Positions 33,922 to 42,809 of a stretch of DNA of 64,000 bases are shown piece after piece. The stretch's first letter is position 1, and each line of letters begins with the position of its first letter. Below the pieces are notes generated by a model that saw only the letters and a program-made list of their open reading frames with translations, had not been told where the DNA came from and did no database searches. Both the position numbers and the translations under genes were made by a program. This stretch comes from Cronobacter turicensis z3032 (GTDB lineage Bacteria > Pseudomonadota > Gammaproteobacteria > Enterobacterales > Enterobacteriaceae): contig FN543093.2 of NCBI GenBank assembly GCA_000027065.2, forward strand, positions 4,320,464 to 4,384,463, written 5' to 3'.

Positions 33922-34170
33922 AGAAAAAAGGCGACAGGTAAACCTGTCGCCTTTTTTCCTGACTTTTTAACCGGTCATCGGTATTCACCGTCCTGGTGCG
34001 CTTACAACCAACCCTGTTTTTCCTTCAGCCGACAACGCTCCGTGTCGTGTTCCTTTATCCTTGTTAACGTCTCCGACGTTTACCGTCCTGGTATGCTGTG
34101 TGCTTCGTCACCCTGACGCTCCAGACCCCTCATCCTGAGTTATTATCCGTTGCAACACTCCGTTGTCTGT
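33922..34170 (-). ncRNA. csrC: CsrC regulatory RNA
   Basis: CsrC sequesters the RNA-binding regulator CsrA. Read on the minus strand, this 249-base stretch holds about eleven GGA motifs, many in short hairpin loops (CAGGATGAGG, CGGAGACG, CAGGACGG, AAGGAAAAAC). It ends with the terminator AAAAGGCGACAGG...CCTGTCGCCTTTTTT as in E. coli CsrC. It lies between yihI and engB, the E. coli csrC location. The 5' end is estimated from alignment to ACTCAGGATGAGG and a TAAAGT -10-like hexamer just upstream, so it is good to a few bases. Confidence 0.92.
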
Positions 34171-34445
34171 GAGGCTTACTTTACCAGCCTGAACGACAGG
34201 CTCAAGCCGTTAACGGCCTCAAAAGTCCATTTTCGGACATTTCTGCAAGGTTAACTACCTGTTTTTACTTAAGTAAAACTTAAAGAGCGGCGCTTTAAGC
34301 CAGCAAAGTCTCAATATAAAAAGGGCAGATCTCTTACATAACCCGGAGGCGTTTTGTAAGCCTCTGGAGAGAACAACAGCCTTTTATCCCTGTTCAGGTA
34401 TAATCGCGGCTATTGCTTATGCTCATCCTGACGGAGACGACCGTT
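34171..34445. promoter_or_regulatory. csrC / engB divergent promoter region
   Basis: Non-coding. It should carry the BarA-UvrY (SirA)-controlled promoter of csrC on the minus strand and the engB promoter on the plus strand. An inverted pair CTTACA (34333-34338) and TGTAAG (34355-34360) is visible; UvrY sites use the same hexamers but usually in the opposite arrangement. A TATAAT-like TATAATCG at 34399-34406 fits an engB -10. Confidence 0.5.
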
Positions 34446-35081
34446 TTGACTCAGTTGAACTATCAACAGACGCACTTTGTGACCAGTGCGCCAGATATTC
34501 GCCACCTGCCTTCCGATACCGGCATTGAAGTGGCTTTCGCAGGCCGCTCCAACGCCGGAAAATCCAGCGCCCTGAATACGCTGACTAACCAGAAAAGCCT
34601 GGCGCGCACCAGTAAAACACCGGGACGCACGCAGCTGATTAACCTGTTTGAAGTTGCCGACGGTAAGCGCCTGGTGGATCTGCCCGGCTATGGCTACGCC
34701 GAAGTACCGGAAGAGATGAAGCGCAAATGGCAGCGCGCGCTGGGTGAATACCTGGAAAAACGCCTGTGCCTGAAAGGCCTGGTGGTGCTGATGGATATTC
34801 GTCACCCGCTGAAAGATCTCGACCAGCAGATGATCGAGTGGGCCGTAGACAGCGATATTCCCGTTCTGGTGCTGCTGACCAAAGCCGACAAACTGGCGAG
34901 CGGCGCGCGTAAAGCGCAGCTGAATATGGTGCGTGAAGCGGCTCTGGCTTTTAACGGCGATGTACAGGTCGAAGCGTTTTCTTCTCTGAAGAAGAGCGGC
35001 GTGGATAAACTGCGCATCAAGCTGGACACCTGGTTTAACGACCTGCCGCCTGCCGTCGAAGACGCCGCCCCGCAAGAATAA
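34446..35081 (+). CDS. engB: Ribosome-biogenesis GTPase EngB (YsxC/YihA)
   Basis: A 211-residue essential GTPase needed for late 50S subunit assembly. G1 is AGRSNAGKSS, G2 TSKTPGRTQ, G3 DLPGYGYAEV and G4 LLTKADKL. I chose a TTG start at 34446 because family homology (TQLNYQQTHFV) begins there and GGAG lies about ten bases upstream. The ATG at 34413 would add eleven residues overlapping the leader and is less likely. It lies between two sRNA genes transcribed from the opposite strand. Confidence 0.94.
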   Translation: MTQLNYQQTHFVTSAPDIRHLPSDTGIEVAFAGRSNAGKSSALNTLTNQKSLARTSKTPGRTQLINLFEVADGKRLVDLPGYGYAEVPEEMKRKWQRALGEYLEKRLCLKGLVVLMDIRHPLKDLDQQMIEWAVDSDIPVLVLLTKADKLASGARKAQLNMVREAALAFNGDVQVEAFSSLKKSGVDKLRIKLDTWFNDLPPAVEDAAPQE

Positions 35082-35130
35082 TCCTTTCCCGGCGCGAGCC
35101 TGGCTCGCGCGTCCGCTTCTTTTGACGCAA

Positions 35131-35239
35131 TAAAAAACGCCCCAGTCATTTCTGACTGGGGCGGCTAAAATATTCAGCCAAATCCGATTACGTGAAGTAA
35201 AAGGTCTGAAAGATAGAACATCTTACCTCTGTACCCTAC
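35131..35239 (-). ncRNA. spf: Spot 42 sRNA
   Basis: Read on the minus strand, the 109-base sequence starts GTAGGGTACAGAGGTAAGAT, contains the unstructured target-pairing segments of Spot 42, and ends with the terminator CGCCCCAGTC...GACTGGGGCGTTTTTT. Length and sequence agree with E. coli Spot 42, an Hfq-dependent RNA repressed by CRP-cAMP that tunes carbon-source genes such as galK. It lies directly downstream of polA, as in E. coli. Confidence 0.97.
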
Positions 35240-35386
35240 GTCGATAACTCTACCCTTTTTTTATGACGGGAAAAAGCACTTTTTGTAATTTCTTTTCATC
35301 CTTTACATAGCAATTTCTAATGACTATCACAAAAATCTATTAGTTATGTTGCTAAGTTACAAAAGCGTCTGCGCGCATTTTGAGGA

Positions 35387-38170
35387 TTAATGCGCCAGAT
35401 CCCAGTTCACGCCGCTACCCACTTCCACCAGCAGCGGCACATCCAGCTGCATGCTGTTTTCCATCAGTTCATGGATTTTCTGCGACACCGCTTCCACGTC
35501 ATCTTTGTGCACTTCGAACACCAGTTCATCGTGCACCTGCATGATCATTTTCACGCGGGGCTGCTCTTTCTCCAGCCAGCCATCAACCGCGATCATGGCG
35601 CGTTTGATGATGTCCGCCGCGGTGCCCTGCATCGGGGCGTTGATCGCCGCGCGCTCAGCGCCTGCGCGCCGCGCCGCATTGCTGGCGTTAATGTCCGGCA
35701 GATAGAGACGACGCCCGTCCAGGGTTTCCACATAGCCCTGTTCTTTCGCCTGCTTGCGGGTGCGCTCCATATACTCCAGCACGCCAGGATAACGCTCGAA
35801 GTAGAGATCCATATACTTCTGCGACTCTTTACGCGGGATATTGAGCTGGCGCGACAGGCCGAACGCGCTCATGCCGTAAATAAGACCAAAGTTAATCGCC
35901 TTGGCGCTGCGGCGCTGCTCGTTAGAGACACTCTCCAGCGGCAGGCCGAATACTTCCGCCGCCGTTGCGCGATGGATGTCTTTGCCTTCAGCAAACGCGC
36001 TGAGCAGCCCTTTATCGCGCGACAGATGCGCCATGATGCGCAGTTCAATCTGCGAGTAGTCCGCCGAGACAATCACATAATCCTCCGGCGCGATGAACGC
36101 CTGGCGGATGCGGCGGCCTTCGTCGTTACGCACCGGAATGTTTTGCAGGTTCGGATCGGTGGACGACAGACGCCCGGTGGCCGTGACCGCCTGGTGGTAA
36201 GAGGTATGCACGCGGCCGGTTTTCGGGTTAATCATCTGCGGCAGTTTATCGGTGTAGGTCGATTTCAGCTTCGCAAGGCCGCGGTATTGCAGAATGACTT
36301 TCGGCAGCGGGTAATCGAGCGCCAGCTCTTCCAATACTTCTTCCGAGGTGGACGGCGCGCCGCCCGGCGTTTTCTTCAGCGGCTTGATGCCCTGCTTTTC
36401 AAACAGGATGGTTTGCAGCTGTTTGGTGGAAGAGAGGTTAAACGGCTCGCCCGCGATTTCATGCGCTTTTTGCTCAAGCTCGGCAAGCTTAAGGGCAATC
36501 TCCTGCGAATGCGCGTGCAACACCGCCGGATCGATTTTCACGCCGTTGCGCTCGATACGCGACAGCACCGGCACCAGCGGCATTTCAATATGTTCGAAGA
36601 TATTCAGCGGGCCTTTGTGCTGCTGCAGCTTCGGCCACATTTTCAGGTGCAGCTGGAGCGTCACGTCGGCATCTTCCGCCGCGTAGCGTCCGGCCTGTTC
36701 GAGATCGATCTGGTTAAACGTGAGCTGATTTTTGCCTTTGCCGGCAATCTGCTCAAACGTGATGGTGGTGTGTTTAAGCCAACGGCTGGATAGGCTGTCC
36801 ATATCGTGGCGGCCGGAGACGCTGTCCAGAATGTAAGATTCCAGCATGGTGTCGAAGACAATGCCGCGCAGCTCAATGCCGTAGTTCTGCAAAATGCCGC
36901 GGTCGAATTTGAGGTTCTGGCCTACTTTCACCAGCGATTCGTCTTCCAGCAGCGGTTTTAATAATTCCAGCACGCGATCGCGCGGAAGCTGATCCGGCGC
37001 GTCGAGGTAATCGTGCGCGACAGGAATATACGCCGCAAGGCCAGGTTCGGTGGCAAACGAGATGCCTACCAGATTGGCCGTCAGGTTATCGAGGCTGTCG
37101 GTTTCTGTATCAACAGCCACCACCGGCGCGGTTTTAATGCGCTCGATCCACGCCTGAAGCATCTCTTCATCAAGAATAGTCACGTAGCGTTCCGAGGAGA
37201 GCGCGACGGCCTCTTCTTCCGGCTCCGCCTCGACGACTATTGTTTCACTCGGCTTCGCGGCAGGTTTGCCACGGGACTGGAGCCATTTGCCGGCTTCGAG
37301 ATCGGACGTCCAGCGCTTAAATTCGTACTGCCGGAAGAGCGCGAGCAGTTCATCGGCCAGCGGTTGCTGCACTTCAAGGCGATCGTGGCTCAGCTCCAGC
37401 TCTACATCAGTTTTAATAGTCGCCAGCTGGTAAGAGAGGTACGCCACGTCTTTGTTCTGCTCAAGCTTCGCCGCCATAGTTTTGGCGCCGCGGAAAGAGA
37501 GCTCAGCGATTTTCTCCGGGTTGGCGTAAAGCGCGTCCAGACCGCCGAGGCCCTGCAACAGCGCCTGGGCGGTTTTCTCGCCGACACCCGGCACGCCCGG
37601 AATGTTATCGGACGAATCACCCATCAGCGCCAGGAAGTCGATGATAAGCTCCGGCGGCACGCCATACTTCGCGCAGACTTCTTCCGGCCCCAGCACGGTG
37701 TTGGTCATGGTGTTGATAAGCGTGACGTCTGGCGTGACAAGCTGCGCCATGTCTTTATCGCCGGTGCTGATGAGCACCGCGCGGCCAGCGGCGGCGGCTT
37801 CTTTCGCGAGCGTGCCGATAACGTCATCCGCCTCCACGCCAGAAACCGCCAGTAACGGCAGGCCCATCGCTTTGACCATCGCATGCAGCGGCTCAATTTG
37901 CGCACGTAGATCGTCAGGCATCGGCGGACGGTGAGATTTGTAGTGCTCGAACAGTTCATCACGAAAGGTTTTGCCTTTCGCGTCAAACACCACGGCCGCG
38001 TGGGTAGGCTGGTACTGCAGTATCAGGCTGCGCAGCATATTCAGCACGCCATACATCGCGCCGGTGGGCTCGCCAGCGCTGTTGGTCAGCGGCGGAAACG
38101 CGTGATACGCCCGATACAGGTAAGAAGAACCATCGACGAGAATAAGGGGATTTTCTGGGATCTGAACCAT
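35387..38170 (-). CDS. polA: DNA polymerase I
   Basis: A 927-residue repair and Okazaki-fragment-processing polymerase. It contains a 5' nuclease domain (about 1-300, GDSSDNIPGVPGVGEKTA helix-hairpin region), a 3'-5' exonuclease domain (VVAVDTETDSLD metal motif) and the polymerase domain. The latter has motif A (ADYSQIELR), the O-helix (RRSAKAINFGLIYGMS) and motif C (VHDELVFEV). The start at 38170 (MVQIPENPLILVDGSSYL) is set by homology; the open frame continues 68 codons upstream without conservation. Length is one residue less than E. coli. Confidence 0.98.
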   Translation of the reverse strand: MVQIPENPLILVDGSSYLYRAYHAFPPLTNSAGEPTGAMYGVLNMLRSLILQYQPTHAAVVFDAKGKTFRDELFEHYKSHRPPMPDDLRAQIEPLHAMVKAMGLPLLAVSGVEADDVIGTLAKEAAAAGRAVLISTGDKDMAQLVTPDVTLINTMTNTVLGPEEVCAKYGVPPELIIDFLALMGDSSDNIPGVPGVGEKTAQALLQGLGGLDALYANPEKIAELSFRGAKTMAAKLEQNKDVAYLSYQLATIKTDVELELSHDRLEVQQPLADELLALFRQYEFKRWTSDLEAGKWLQSRGKPAAKPSETIVVEAEPEEEAVALSSERYVTILDEEMLQAWIERIKTAPVVAVDTETDSLDNLTANLVGISFATEPGLAAYIPVAHDYLDAPDQLPRDRVLELLKPLLEDESLVKVGQNLKFDRGILQNYGIELRGIVFDTMLESYILDSVSGRHDMDSLSSRWLKHTTITFEQIAGKGKNQLTFNQIDLEQAGRYAAEDADVTLQLHLKMWPKLQQHKGPLNIFEHIEMPLVPVLSRIERNGVKIDPAVLHAHSQEIALKLAELEQKAHEIAGEPFNLSSTKQLQTILFEKQGIKPLKKTPGGAPSTSEEVLEELALDYPLPKVILQYRGLAKLKSTYTDKLPQMINPKTGRVHTSYHQAVTATGRLSSTDPNLQNIPVRNDEGRRIRQAFIAPEDYVIVSADYSQIELRIMAHLSRDKGLLSAFAEGKDIHRATAAEVFGLPLESVSNEQRRSAKAINFGLIYGMSAFGLSRQLNIPRKESQKYMDLYFERYPGVLEYMERTRKQAKEQGYVETLDGRRLYLPDINASNAARRAGAERAAINAPMQGTAADIIKRAMIAVDGWLEKEQPRVKMIMQVHDELVFEVHKDDVEAVSQKIHELMENSMQLDVPLLVEVGSGVNWDLAH

Positions 38171-38599
38171 AATGTCCGTGCCTGATAATGAAGTTATGGA
38201 TAAAGGATGCCATAGCCTGGCGCAAAACATGAAACCCAAAGGGCCGATCGCAGGGAAAGTTTTGTCGATCCGCGCGATCGCTCGCAACGCAACCTGTGGA
38301 TAAGTTTGTGCACAAAAACCTAAGCCATTAATAACGTAAGATAAAAATATAGCGAAGCGCTGTAAATAGCTCACTAAATCATGAACTTATAAAAACCCTG
38401 ACGCCGCTAATTATTTTTTGGCGGGAAAGTTTTATTGTGGATATAAAAAACCGCCTTTGCCGTTTCGCTTGAATGACGCTTAAAAACAGACGGGTATTCA
38501 TCGCAGGTTACGTTTAGGCTCATTACGCCAGAATGTTTTCTGTTAGAATCTGCGTCCTCTGCCGTCCCCGGCATTTTATCGAATCGCCTGAAAACTATT
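38171..38599. promoter_or_regulatory. polA / yihG divergent region
   Basis: Non-coding control region. It holds the polA leader on the minus strand and a TAGAAT -10-like hexamer at 38544-38549 for yihG. The AT-rich centre (38340-38420) probably contains the polA promoter. A consensus DnaA box lies at 38295-38303. Confidence 0.55.
38295..38303. promoter_or_regulatory. DnaA box upstream of polA
   Basis: TGTGGATAA is a perfect DnaA box about 125 bases before the polA start. DnaA is reported to stimulate polA expression in E. coli, so the site may be functional. Confidence 0.6.
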
Positions 38600-39508
38600 A
38601 TGTCGAGATTACTCGCCGCGATGACGCTTATGATCAGCGTCGTGCTGACTATTGTGGTCACTATTTTATGTTCCGTGCCGATTATCCTTGCCGGAATAAT
38701 TAAACTGCTGCTGCCTTTACCGGCGGTCTGGCGGACGGTTTCCCGCTTTTGTAATTTCATGATGTATTGCTGGTGTGAAGGGCTGGCATTACTGCTGCAC
38801 CTGAACCCGTATCTTAAATGGGAAGTCCAGGGGCTCAGCGGGTTAAATAAAAAGAGCTGGTATTTACTTATCTGCAATCACCATAGCTGGGCGGATATTG
38901 TGGTGCTGTGTGTGCTGTTTCGTAAGCATATTCCGATGAATAAATATTTTCTGAAACAGCAGCTTGCCTGGGTGCCCTTTATTGGGCTCGCATGTTGGGC
39001 GCTGGATATGCCCTTTATGCGCCGTTATTCCCGTAACTATCTGTTGCGCCACCCGGAACGACGCGGCAAAGATGTGGAAACCACGCGCCGCTCCTGCGAG
39101 AAGTTCCGCCATCAGCCGACGACGATCGTGAATTTCGTCGAAGGTTCGCGTTTTACTGAAGAAAAACAGCGCCAGTTGCATTCACCGTTTATGCACCTGC
39201 TTCCGCCGAAAGCGGCAGGCATTGCAATGACATTAAATGTGCTGGGGAAACAGTTCGATAAGATGTTAGACGTAACGCTGTGTTATCCGGAAAATAACCG
39301 TACGCCGTTTTACGATATGCTAAGCGGAAAGTTAACACGCATTGTGGTGCAGATTGATTTACTGCCGGTAGAGGCCTCACTGTACGGCGATTACGTTAAC
39401 GATAAAAACTTTAAGCGTCGTTTTCAGCAGTGGCTGAATGGATTGTGGAACGAGAAAGACGCCAGACTTGAAGCCCTTTATCAGCACTATAAAAAAGCCG
39501 GTCAGTGA
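38600..39508 (+). CDS. yihG: Inner-membrane acyltransferase YihG
   Basis: A 302-residue 1-acyl-glycerol-3-phosphate acyltransferase-like (PlsC family) inner-membrane protein. A hydrophobic N-terminus (about 5-40) is followed by the catalytic HX4D motif with His94 and Asp99 (CNHHSWADI) and the EGSR-type motif (FVEGSRFTEEK). E. coli YihG belongs to this family and contributes to phospholipid acyl composition. The stop codon lies inside the terminator hairpin that follows. Confidence 0.93.
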   Translation: MSRLLAAMTLMISVVLTIVVTILCSVPIILAGIIKLLLPLPAVWRTVSRFCNFMMYCWCEGLALLLHLNPYLKWEVQGLSGLNKKSWYLLICNHHSWADIVVLCVLFRKHIPMNKYFLKQQLAWVPFIGLACWALDMPFMRRYSRNYLLRHPERRGKDVETTRRSCEKFRHQPTTIVNFVEGSRFTEEKQRQLHSPFMHLLPPKAAGIAMTLNVLGKQFDKMLDVTLCYPENNRTPFYDMLSGKLTRIVVQIDLLPVEASLYGDYVNDKNFKRRFQQWLNGLWNEKDARLEALYQHYKKAGQ

Positions 39509-39520
39509 CCGGCTTTTTTG
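39491..39520. terminator. Bidirectional terminator yihG / dsbA
   Basis: AAGCCGGTCA / TGACCGGCTT hairpin with an A run on the left and six T on the right. The yihG stop codon is in the loop-side of the stem, and the hairpin also serves dsbA from the minus strand. Confidence 0.88.
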
Positions 39521-39534
39521 TTTACGTCGTATAA

Positions 39535-40158
39535 TTACTTTTTACCGAGCAGGTAGTTAACGGTATCCGCATATTGCTGGACGAAGACGTCCATATTGCT
39601 GGTATCCATGCCCTGCGGGTTAAGCTGGTATTTACCGTTGACATACATGGCCGGTACGCCCTGCAGGCCGACGTCCGCCGCCGCTTTTTCCTGCTGAGCC
39701 ACAAGCGATTTCACGACAAAGCTGTTCCACGCAGCGTCATATTCTTCCGGCTTTACACCCGCGTCGATAAAGACTTTACGGATATCGGCTGGCGTTTGTA
39801 CGGTCTGGGTTTTCTGCACCGCTTCAAACATCGGGGCCGTAATTTTATCTTCGATGCCCATCGCCATCGCGACCGCCCACGCCTGCGTCAGATCTTTACC
39901 CAACGGGCCCAGGAATTCGACGTGGTATTTCGTCATTTTGGTGCCTGCCGGCAGCTTTTTCTTCACGCCGTCGGAAATATGCAGCACTTCTTCAAACTGG
40001 TAGCAGTGCGGGCAGTAGAAGGAGAAGAACTCCATCACCTGCGGAGCGCCAGCAACGGGTTTTTCCAGCGTGTTGTACTGTTTCCCGTCAGCGTAGTCGG
40101 CGGCGGAAACGCTGAATGCCATCACCATACCGGCCAGCGCCAGCCAAATCTTCTTCAT
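39535..40158 (-). CDS. dsbA: Thiol:disulfide interchange protein DsbA
   Basis: A 207-residue periplasmic oxidase that introduces disulfides into secreted proteins and is re-oxidised by DsbB. It has a cleavable signal peptide (1-19, ending SVSA), and the active-site CPHC is at Cys49-Cys52 of the precursor (FFSFYCPHCYQ). The cis-Pro loop is in QGVPAMYVNGK. The chosen start gives MKKIWLALAG; one extra Met codon precedes it. It follows srkA by 27 bases and is likely co-transcribed. It would be needed for the Cys pairs of the pilins and the usher seen earlier. Confidence 0.97.
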   Translation of the reverse strand: MKKIWLALAGMVMAFSVSAADYADGKQYNTLEKPVAGAPQVMEFFSFYCPHCYQFEEVLHISDGVKKKLPAGTKMTKYHVEFLGPLGKDLTQAWAVAMAMGIEDKITAPMFEAVQKTQTVQTPADIRKVFIDAGVKPEEYDAAWNSFVVKSLVAQQEKAAADVGLQGVPAMYVNGKYQLNPQGMDTSNMDVFVQQYADTVNYLLGKK

Positions 40159-40185
40159 CATTTACTCTCTCCTGAATATTACAGA

Positions 40186-41172
40186 TCAATACATTGGCGT
40201 TAGTTGTAAAGGAGGCTCATTGAGCGCCCGAATTTGCTCGTTAAAAGTCGCCGTCTGACGGCGCCAGAAATCTTCTTCAGTAAGCCAGGGGAAGTTGCGT
40301 GGAAATGCAGGATCTTCCCAACGGCGAATCAGCCAGGCCAGATAGTAGACCTGCCGCATCGCGCGCAGCGGCTCTATCAGCTCAAGCTCTTTGATATTGA
40401 ATGTAGTGAACTCTTCGTAGGCTTCCAGAATAGTTTCCATCTGCATGCGCTGTTCAGCGGCATCGCCGTTCAGCAACATCCAGAGATCCTGAATGGCCGG
40501 GCCGTTGCGGGCATCATCAAGATCGACAAACAACGGGCCGTCGCGCCAGAGAATATTGCCTGGATGGCAGTCGCCATGCAGACGCAGCGCGTCATAACCT
40601 GGCTGCCAGCGGGCAGTTACTGCGTTCGACAGCGCATCGGTCGCCTGCAGAAACGCTGTCTTGAGCGACGCAGGAATAAGCGTACATGCCTCATAGACCG
40701 CGCGAGGCTCAAGCAGATATTCATTGATGCCGATGGTCGGACGATGGGAGAAGAGCCGCTGTTTGCCGGTCTGATGAATACGACCCAGATAACGGCCAAC
40801 CCATTCCATCTGGTCAAGGTTATCCGTTTCATACTGACGACCGCCGAGGCCCGGGAAGACGGCAAACATAAAGCCATCGTGCGTTAACAGGGTGTCGCCA
40901 TGAAGGCGCAGCGGCGCGGCAACCGGGACTTCGTCGGTTTCCAGCTCAAGCGCGAAATGATGCTCTTCGCGGATTTGATCGGCGCTCCAGCGATGGGGGC
41001 GGTAAAACTTCACAACAAAACGCTTACGATCTTCATCCTGAAAAAGATAAACGCGGTTTTCAAAACTATTAAGCGCGGTTAAGCCAGAATCCACACGAAT
41101 GCCGTGTTCAAACAGGGCGTCCATGATGGTGTCTGGCTGTAGCGTCTGGAAATTAAAAGCGTTATCTGTCAT
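40186..41172 (-). CDS. srkA: Stress response kinase A (RdoA/YihE)
   Basis: A 328-residue Ser/Thr-type kinase with a choline/aminoglycoside kinase fold, counteracting stress-induced cell death in E. coli. The catalytic loop is LHGDCHPGNILW and the metal motif FVDLDDARNG. I chose the start at 41172 (MTDNAFNFQTLQPD) on homology; an upstream ATG adds seven residues. Upstream of dsbA, as in E. coli, where Cpx envelope stress controls the pair. Confidence 0.96.
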   Translation of the reverse strand: MTDNAFNFQTLQPDTIMDALFEHGIRVDSGLTALNSFENRVYLFQDEDRKRFVVKFYRPHRWSADQIREEHHFALELETDEVPVAAPLRLHGDTLLTHDGFMFAVFPGLGGRQYETDNLDQMEWVGRYLGRIHQTGKQRLFSHRPTIGINEYLLEPRAVYEACTLIPASLKTAFLQATDALSNAVTARWQPGYDALRLHGDCHPGNILWRDGPLFVDLDDARNGPAIQDLWMLLNGDAAEQRMQMETILEAYEEFTTFNIKELELIEPLRAMRQVYYLAWLIRRWEDPAFPRNFPWLTEEDFWRRQTATFNEQIRALNEPPLQLTPMY

Positions 41173-41248
41173 CCCGATATCCGGAAAACACAAGCAATGG
41201 TTCAGGATATCATCTCAAAGCCGCAGCGAGAGCTTCTCTTACAAGCTT

Positions 41249-41518
41249 TTACTCTTTTATCACGCCGCGTGCGCGCAACAGGGCGGTTTTAAAATCGTCT
41301 TCGTAATCTTTCTGGATGCCAGGGATCACGGCGTCTTTATCAGCGTCACGCATTTTTAACTGATAAATCAGGATATCATCGGTAAGATCGGCCAGTTCGC
41401 CGGTAAAACCGGATTCAGCGGCCAGCTTTTGCAGGAACTCCAGCAGGTTGAGATCGGGCTCTTTTTCCCAGGCTGGCTGAAGCAGTTCGATAACTTCATT
41501 AAGACGTTTGCATTTCAT
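41249..41518 (-). CDS. yihD: YihD family protein
   Basis: An 89-residue cytoplasmic protein of the YihD (DUF1040) family. It starts MKCKRLNEVIELLQPAW and is helical, with the conserved ELADLTDDILIYQLKMRD and EDFKTALLRARGV. Function unknown; it lies next to srkA-dsbA as in E. coli. An AAGGAGAC ribosome site precedes it. It is divergent from mobA, 66 bases apart. Confidence 0.94.
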   Translation of the reverse strand: MKCKRLNEVIELLQPAWEKEPDLNLLEFLQKLAAESGFTGELADLTDDILIYQLKMRDADKDAVIPGIQKDYEDDFKTALLRARGVIKE

Positions 41519-41584
41519 CATGGTCTCCTTTTATCTGGCTGACACGTTAGCAGGGACAAAACCGTATGAAAAGAGGTGATATTC

Positions 41585-42163
41585 TTGGATAAGCTTAGCG
41601 CGATTACCGGCGTAGTGCTGGCAGGCGGCCGGGCAACGCGAATGGGCGGGCAAAACAAAGGACTGATGCAGCTGAATGGCAAAGCGCTGTGGAGGCATGT
41701 GGCAGAGCGCCTGACGGCGCAGGTAGCGCACGTTGCAGTGAGCGCTAACCGGGATCTGGACGCCTATCGCGCGTGCGGTTATCCGGTCATCACCGATACC
41801 CTCCCGGATTTTCCGGGGCCGCTGGCAGGGATGCTTTCTGGCATGCAGTATCTTCACAGCGAATGGTATCTCTTTTGCCCGTGCGACACGCCGCATATCC
41901 CGGCCGATCTCGCGCAACGCCTGTGGGCCGCGAAAGACGCACGCTCTGCCGTATGGGTTAATGATGGCGAACGCGATCACCCTGCCATTGCGCTGATGCA
42001 TCATTCCGTTAAGGCGCCTTTGGCCGATTATCTTGCACGCGGAGAACGCCGTGTGATGGTTTTCTTGCGTGAGGTTAATGGCTGCGCAGTGAAGTTTGCT
42101 AATAAAGATGACTTTGCCAATGTAAATACCTTGGCCGAGCTTGAACGCTGGCAGGAGAAATAA
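41585..42163 (+). CDS. mobA: Molybdenum cofactor guanylyltransferase MobA
   Basis: A 192-residue enzyme that links GMP to molybdopterin to form the guanine dinucleotide cofactor. The nucleotide-binding signature is GVVLAGGRATRMGGQNKGL, and the metal/GTP block LFCPCDTP and HDGERDHP-type sequence (NDGERDHPAIAL) follow. I chose a TTG start at 41585 (MDKLSAITG): AGAGGTG lies at the right distance and the length matches E. coli (194). The upstream GTG at 41576 would sit inside that ribosome site. It overlaps mobB by one base. Confidence 0.93.
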   Translation: MDKLSAITGVVLAGGRATRMGGQNKGLMQLNGKALWRHVAERLTAQVAHVAVSANRDLDAYRACGYPVITDTLPDFPGPLAGMLSGMQYLHSEWYLFCPCDTPHIPADLAQRLWAAKDARSAVWVNDGERDHPAIALMHHSVKAPLADYLARGERRVMVFLREVNGCAVKFANKDDFANVNTLAELERWQEK

Positions 42164-42675
42164 TGGTTCCGTTACTGGGTATTGCCGCATGGAGCGGTAC
42201 GGGAAAAACAACGCTGCTTAAGGCTCTGATACCGCTATTGCGCGAACGAGGACTCCGGCCAGGGCTTATCAAACATACCCATCATGATATGGATGTGGAT
42301 ACGCCTGGAAAAGATAGCTATGAACTCCGCAAAGCGGGCGCGGCGCAGACGCTGGTCGCGAGCGCAAAACGCTGGGCGCTGATGACGGAGACACCAGACG
42401 AGGCTGAGCCGGACCTGCATTATCTGGCAAGCCGGATGAACAGCTCGCAGCTGGATCTGATTCTGGTCGAAGGGTTCAAACACGATGCTATAGCGAAAAT
42501 TATGTTATTTCGGGAGGGTGCCGGACGGGAAGCCGCAGAACTGACGCCGGACGACTATGTTATCGCTATCGCCAGTGATACGCCTTTGCCGCAGTTCGCC
42601 TTACCGATAGTCGATATTAACGATCCGGCGCAGATCGCTGAGTTTATCGCTGACTGGCTGGCGGAGCAGCACTGA
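42163..42675 (+). CDS. mobB: Molybdopterin-guanine dinucleotide biosynthesis adapter MobB
   Basis: A 170-residue GTP-binding protein that assists MobA. The Walker A motif is WSGTGKTTLLKAL near the N-terminus, KHTHHDMDVDTPGKDSYELR is the conserved second block, and LDLILVEGFKHDAIAKI the third. The start codon overlaps the mobA stop by one base. It lies immediately downstream-facing the rRNA operon's 5S end, as with rrnA in E. coli. Confidence 0.95.
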   Translation: MVPLLGIAAWSGTGKTTLLKALIPLLRERGLRPGLIKHTHHDMDVDTPGKDSYELRKAGAAQTLVASAKRWALMTETPDEAEPDLHYLASRMNSSQLDLILVEGFKHDAIAKIMLFREGAGREAAELTPDDYVIAIASDTPLPQFALPIVDINDPAQIAEFIADWLAEQH

Positions 42676-42771
42676 GTAAGGGGGGCAAAGAGTGAAGAGC
42701 GAATAGAGAAGTCTATGGAAAAGGATGAAAGGCCAGGTAGCCGTATCTGTTTTCTCCTGAGCGCTAAAAAG

Positions 42772-42804
42772 CAAAAACCCCTCAGCAGCGCTGAGGGGTT
42801 CTTT
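42772..42804 (-). terminator. rRNA operon terminator
   Basis: On the minus strand AACCCCTCAGCG / CGCTGAGGGGTT-type hairpin (AACCCCTCAGC GCTGCTGAGGGGTTTTTGC) follows the 5S gene by about six bases and matches the T1 terminator of enterobacterial rrn operons. Confidence 0.9.
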
Positions 42805-42809
42805 AATTG

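Noticed and set aside
35390..36793. 467-codon frame opposite polA
   Set aside because: Antisense shadow; Arg/His/Gln-rich composition with no domain.
38171..38374. 68-residue N-terminal extension of PolA
   Set aside because: Not conserved; the family start with MVQIPENP is at 38170.
38407..38877. 156-codon minus-strand frame spanning the polA-yihG gap
   Set aside because: It covers the promoter region and antisense of yihG; no ribosome site and no family resemblance.
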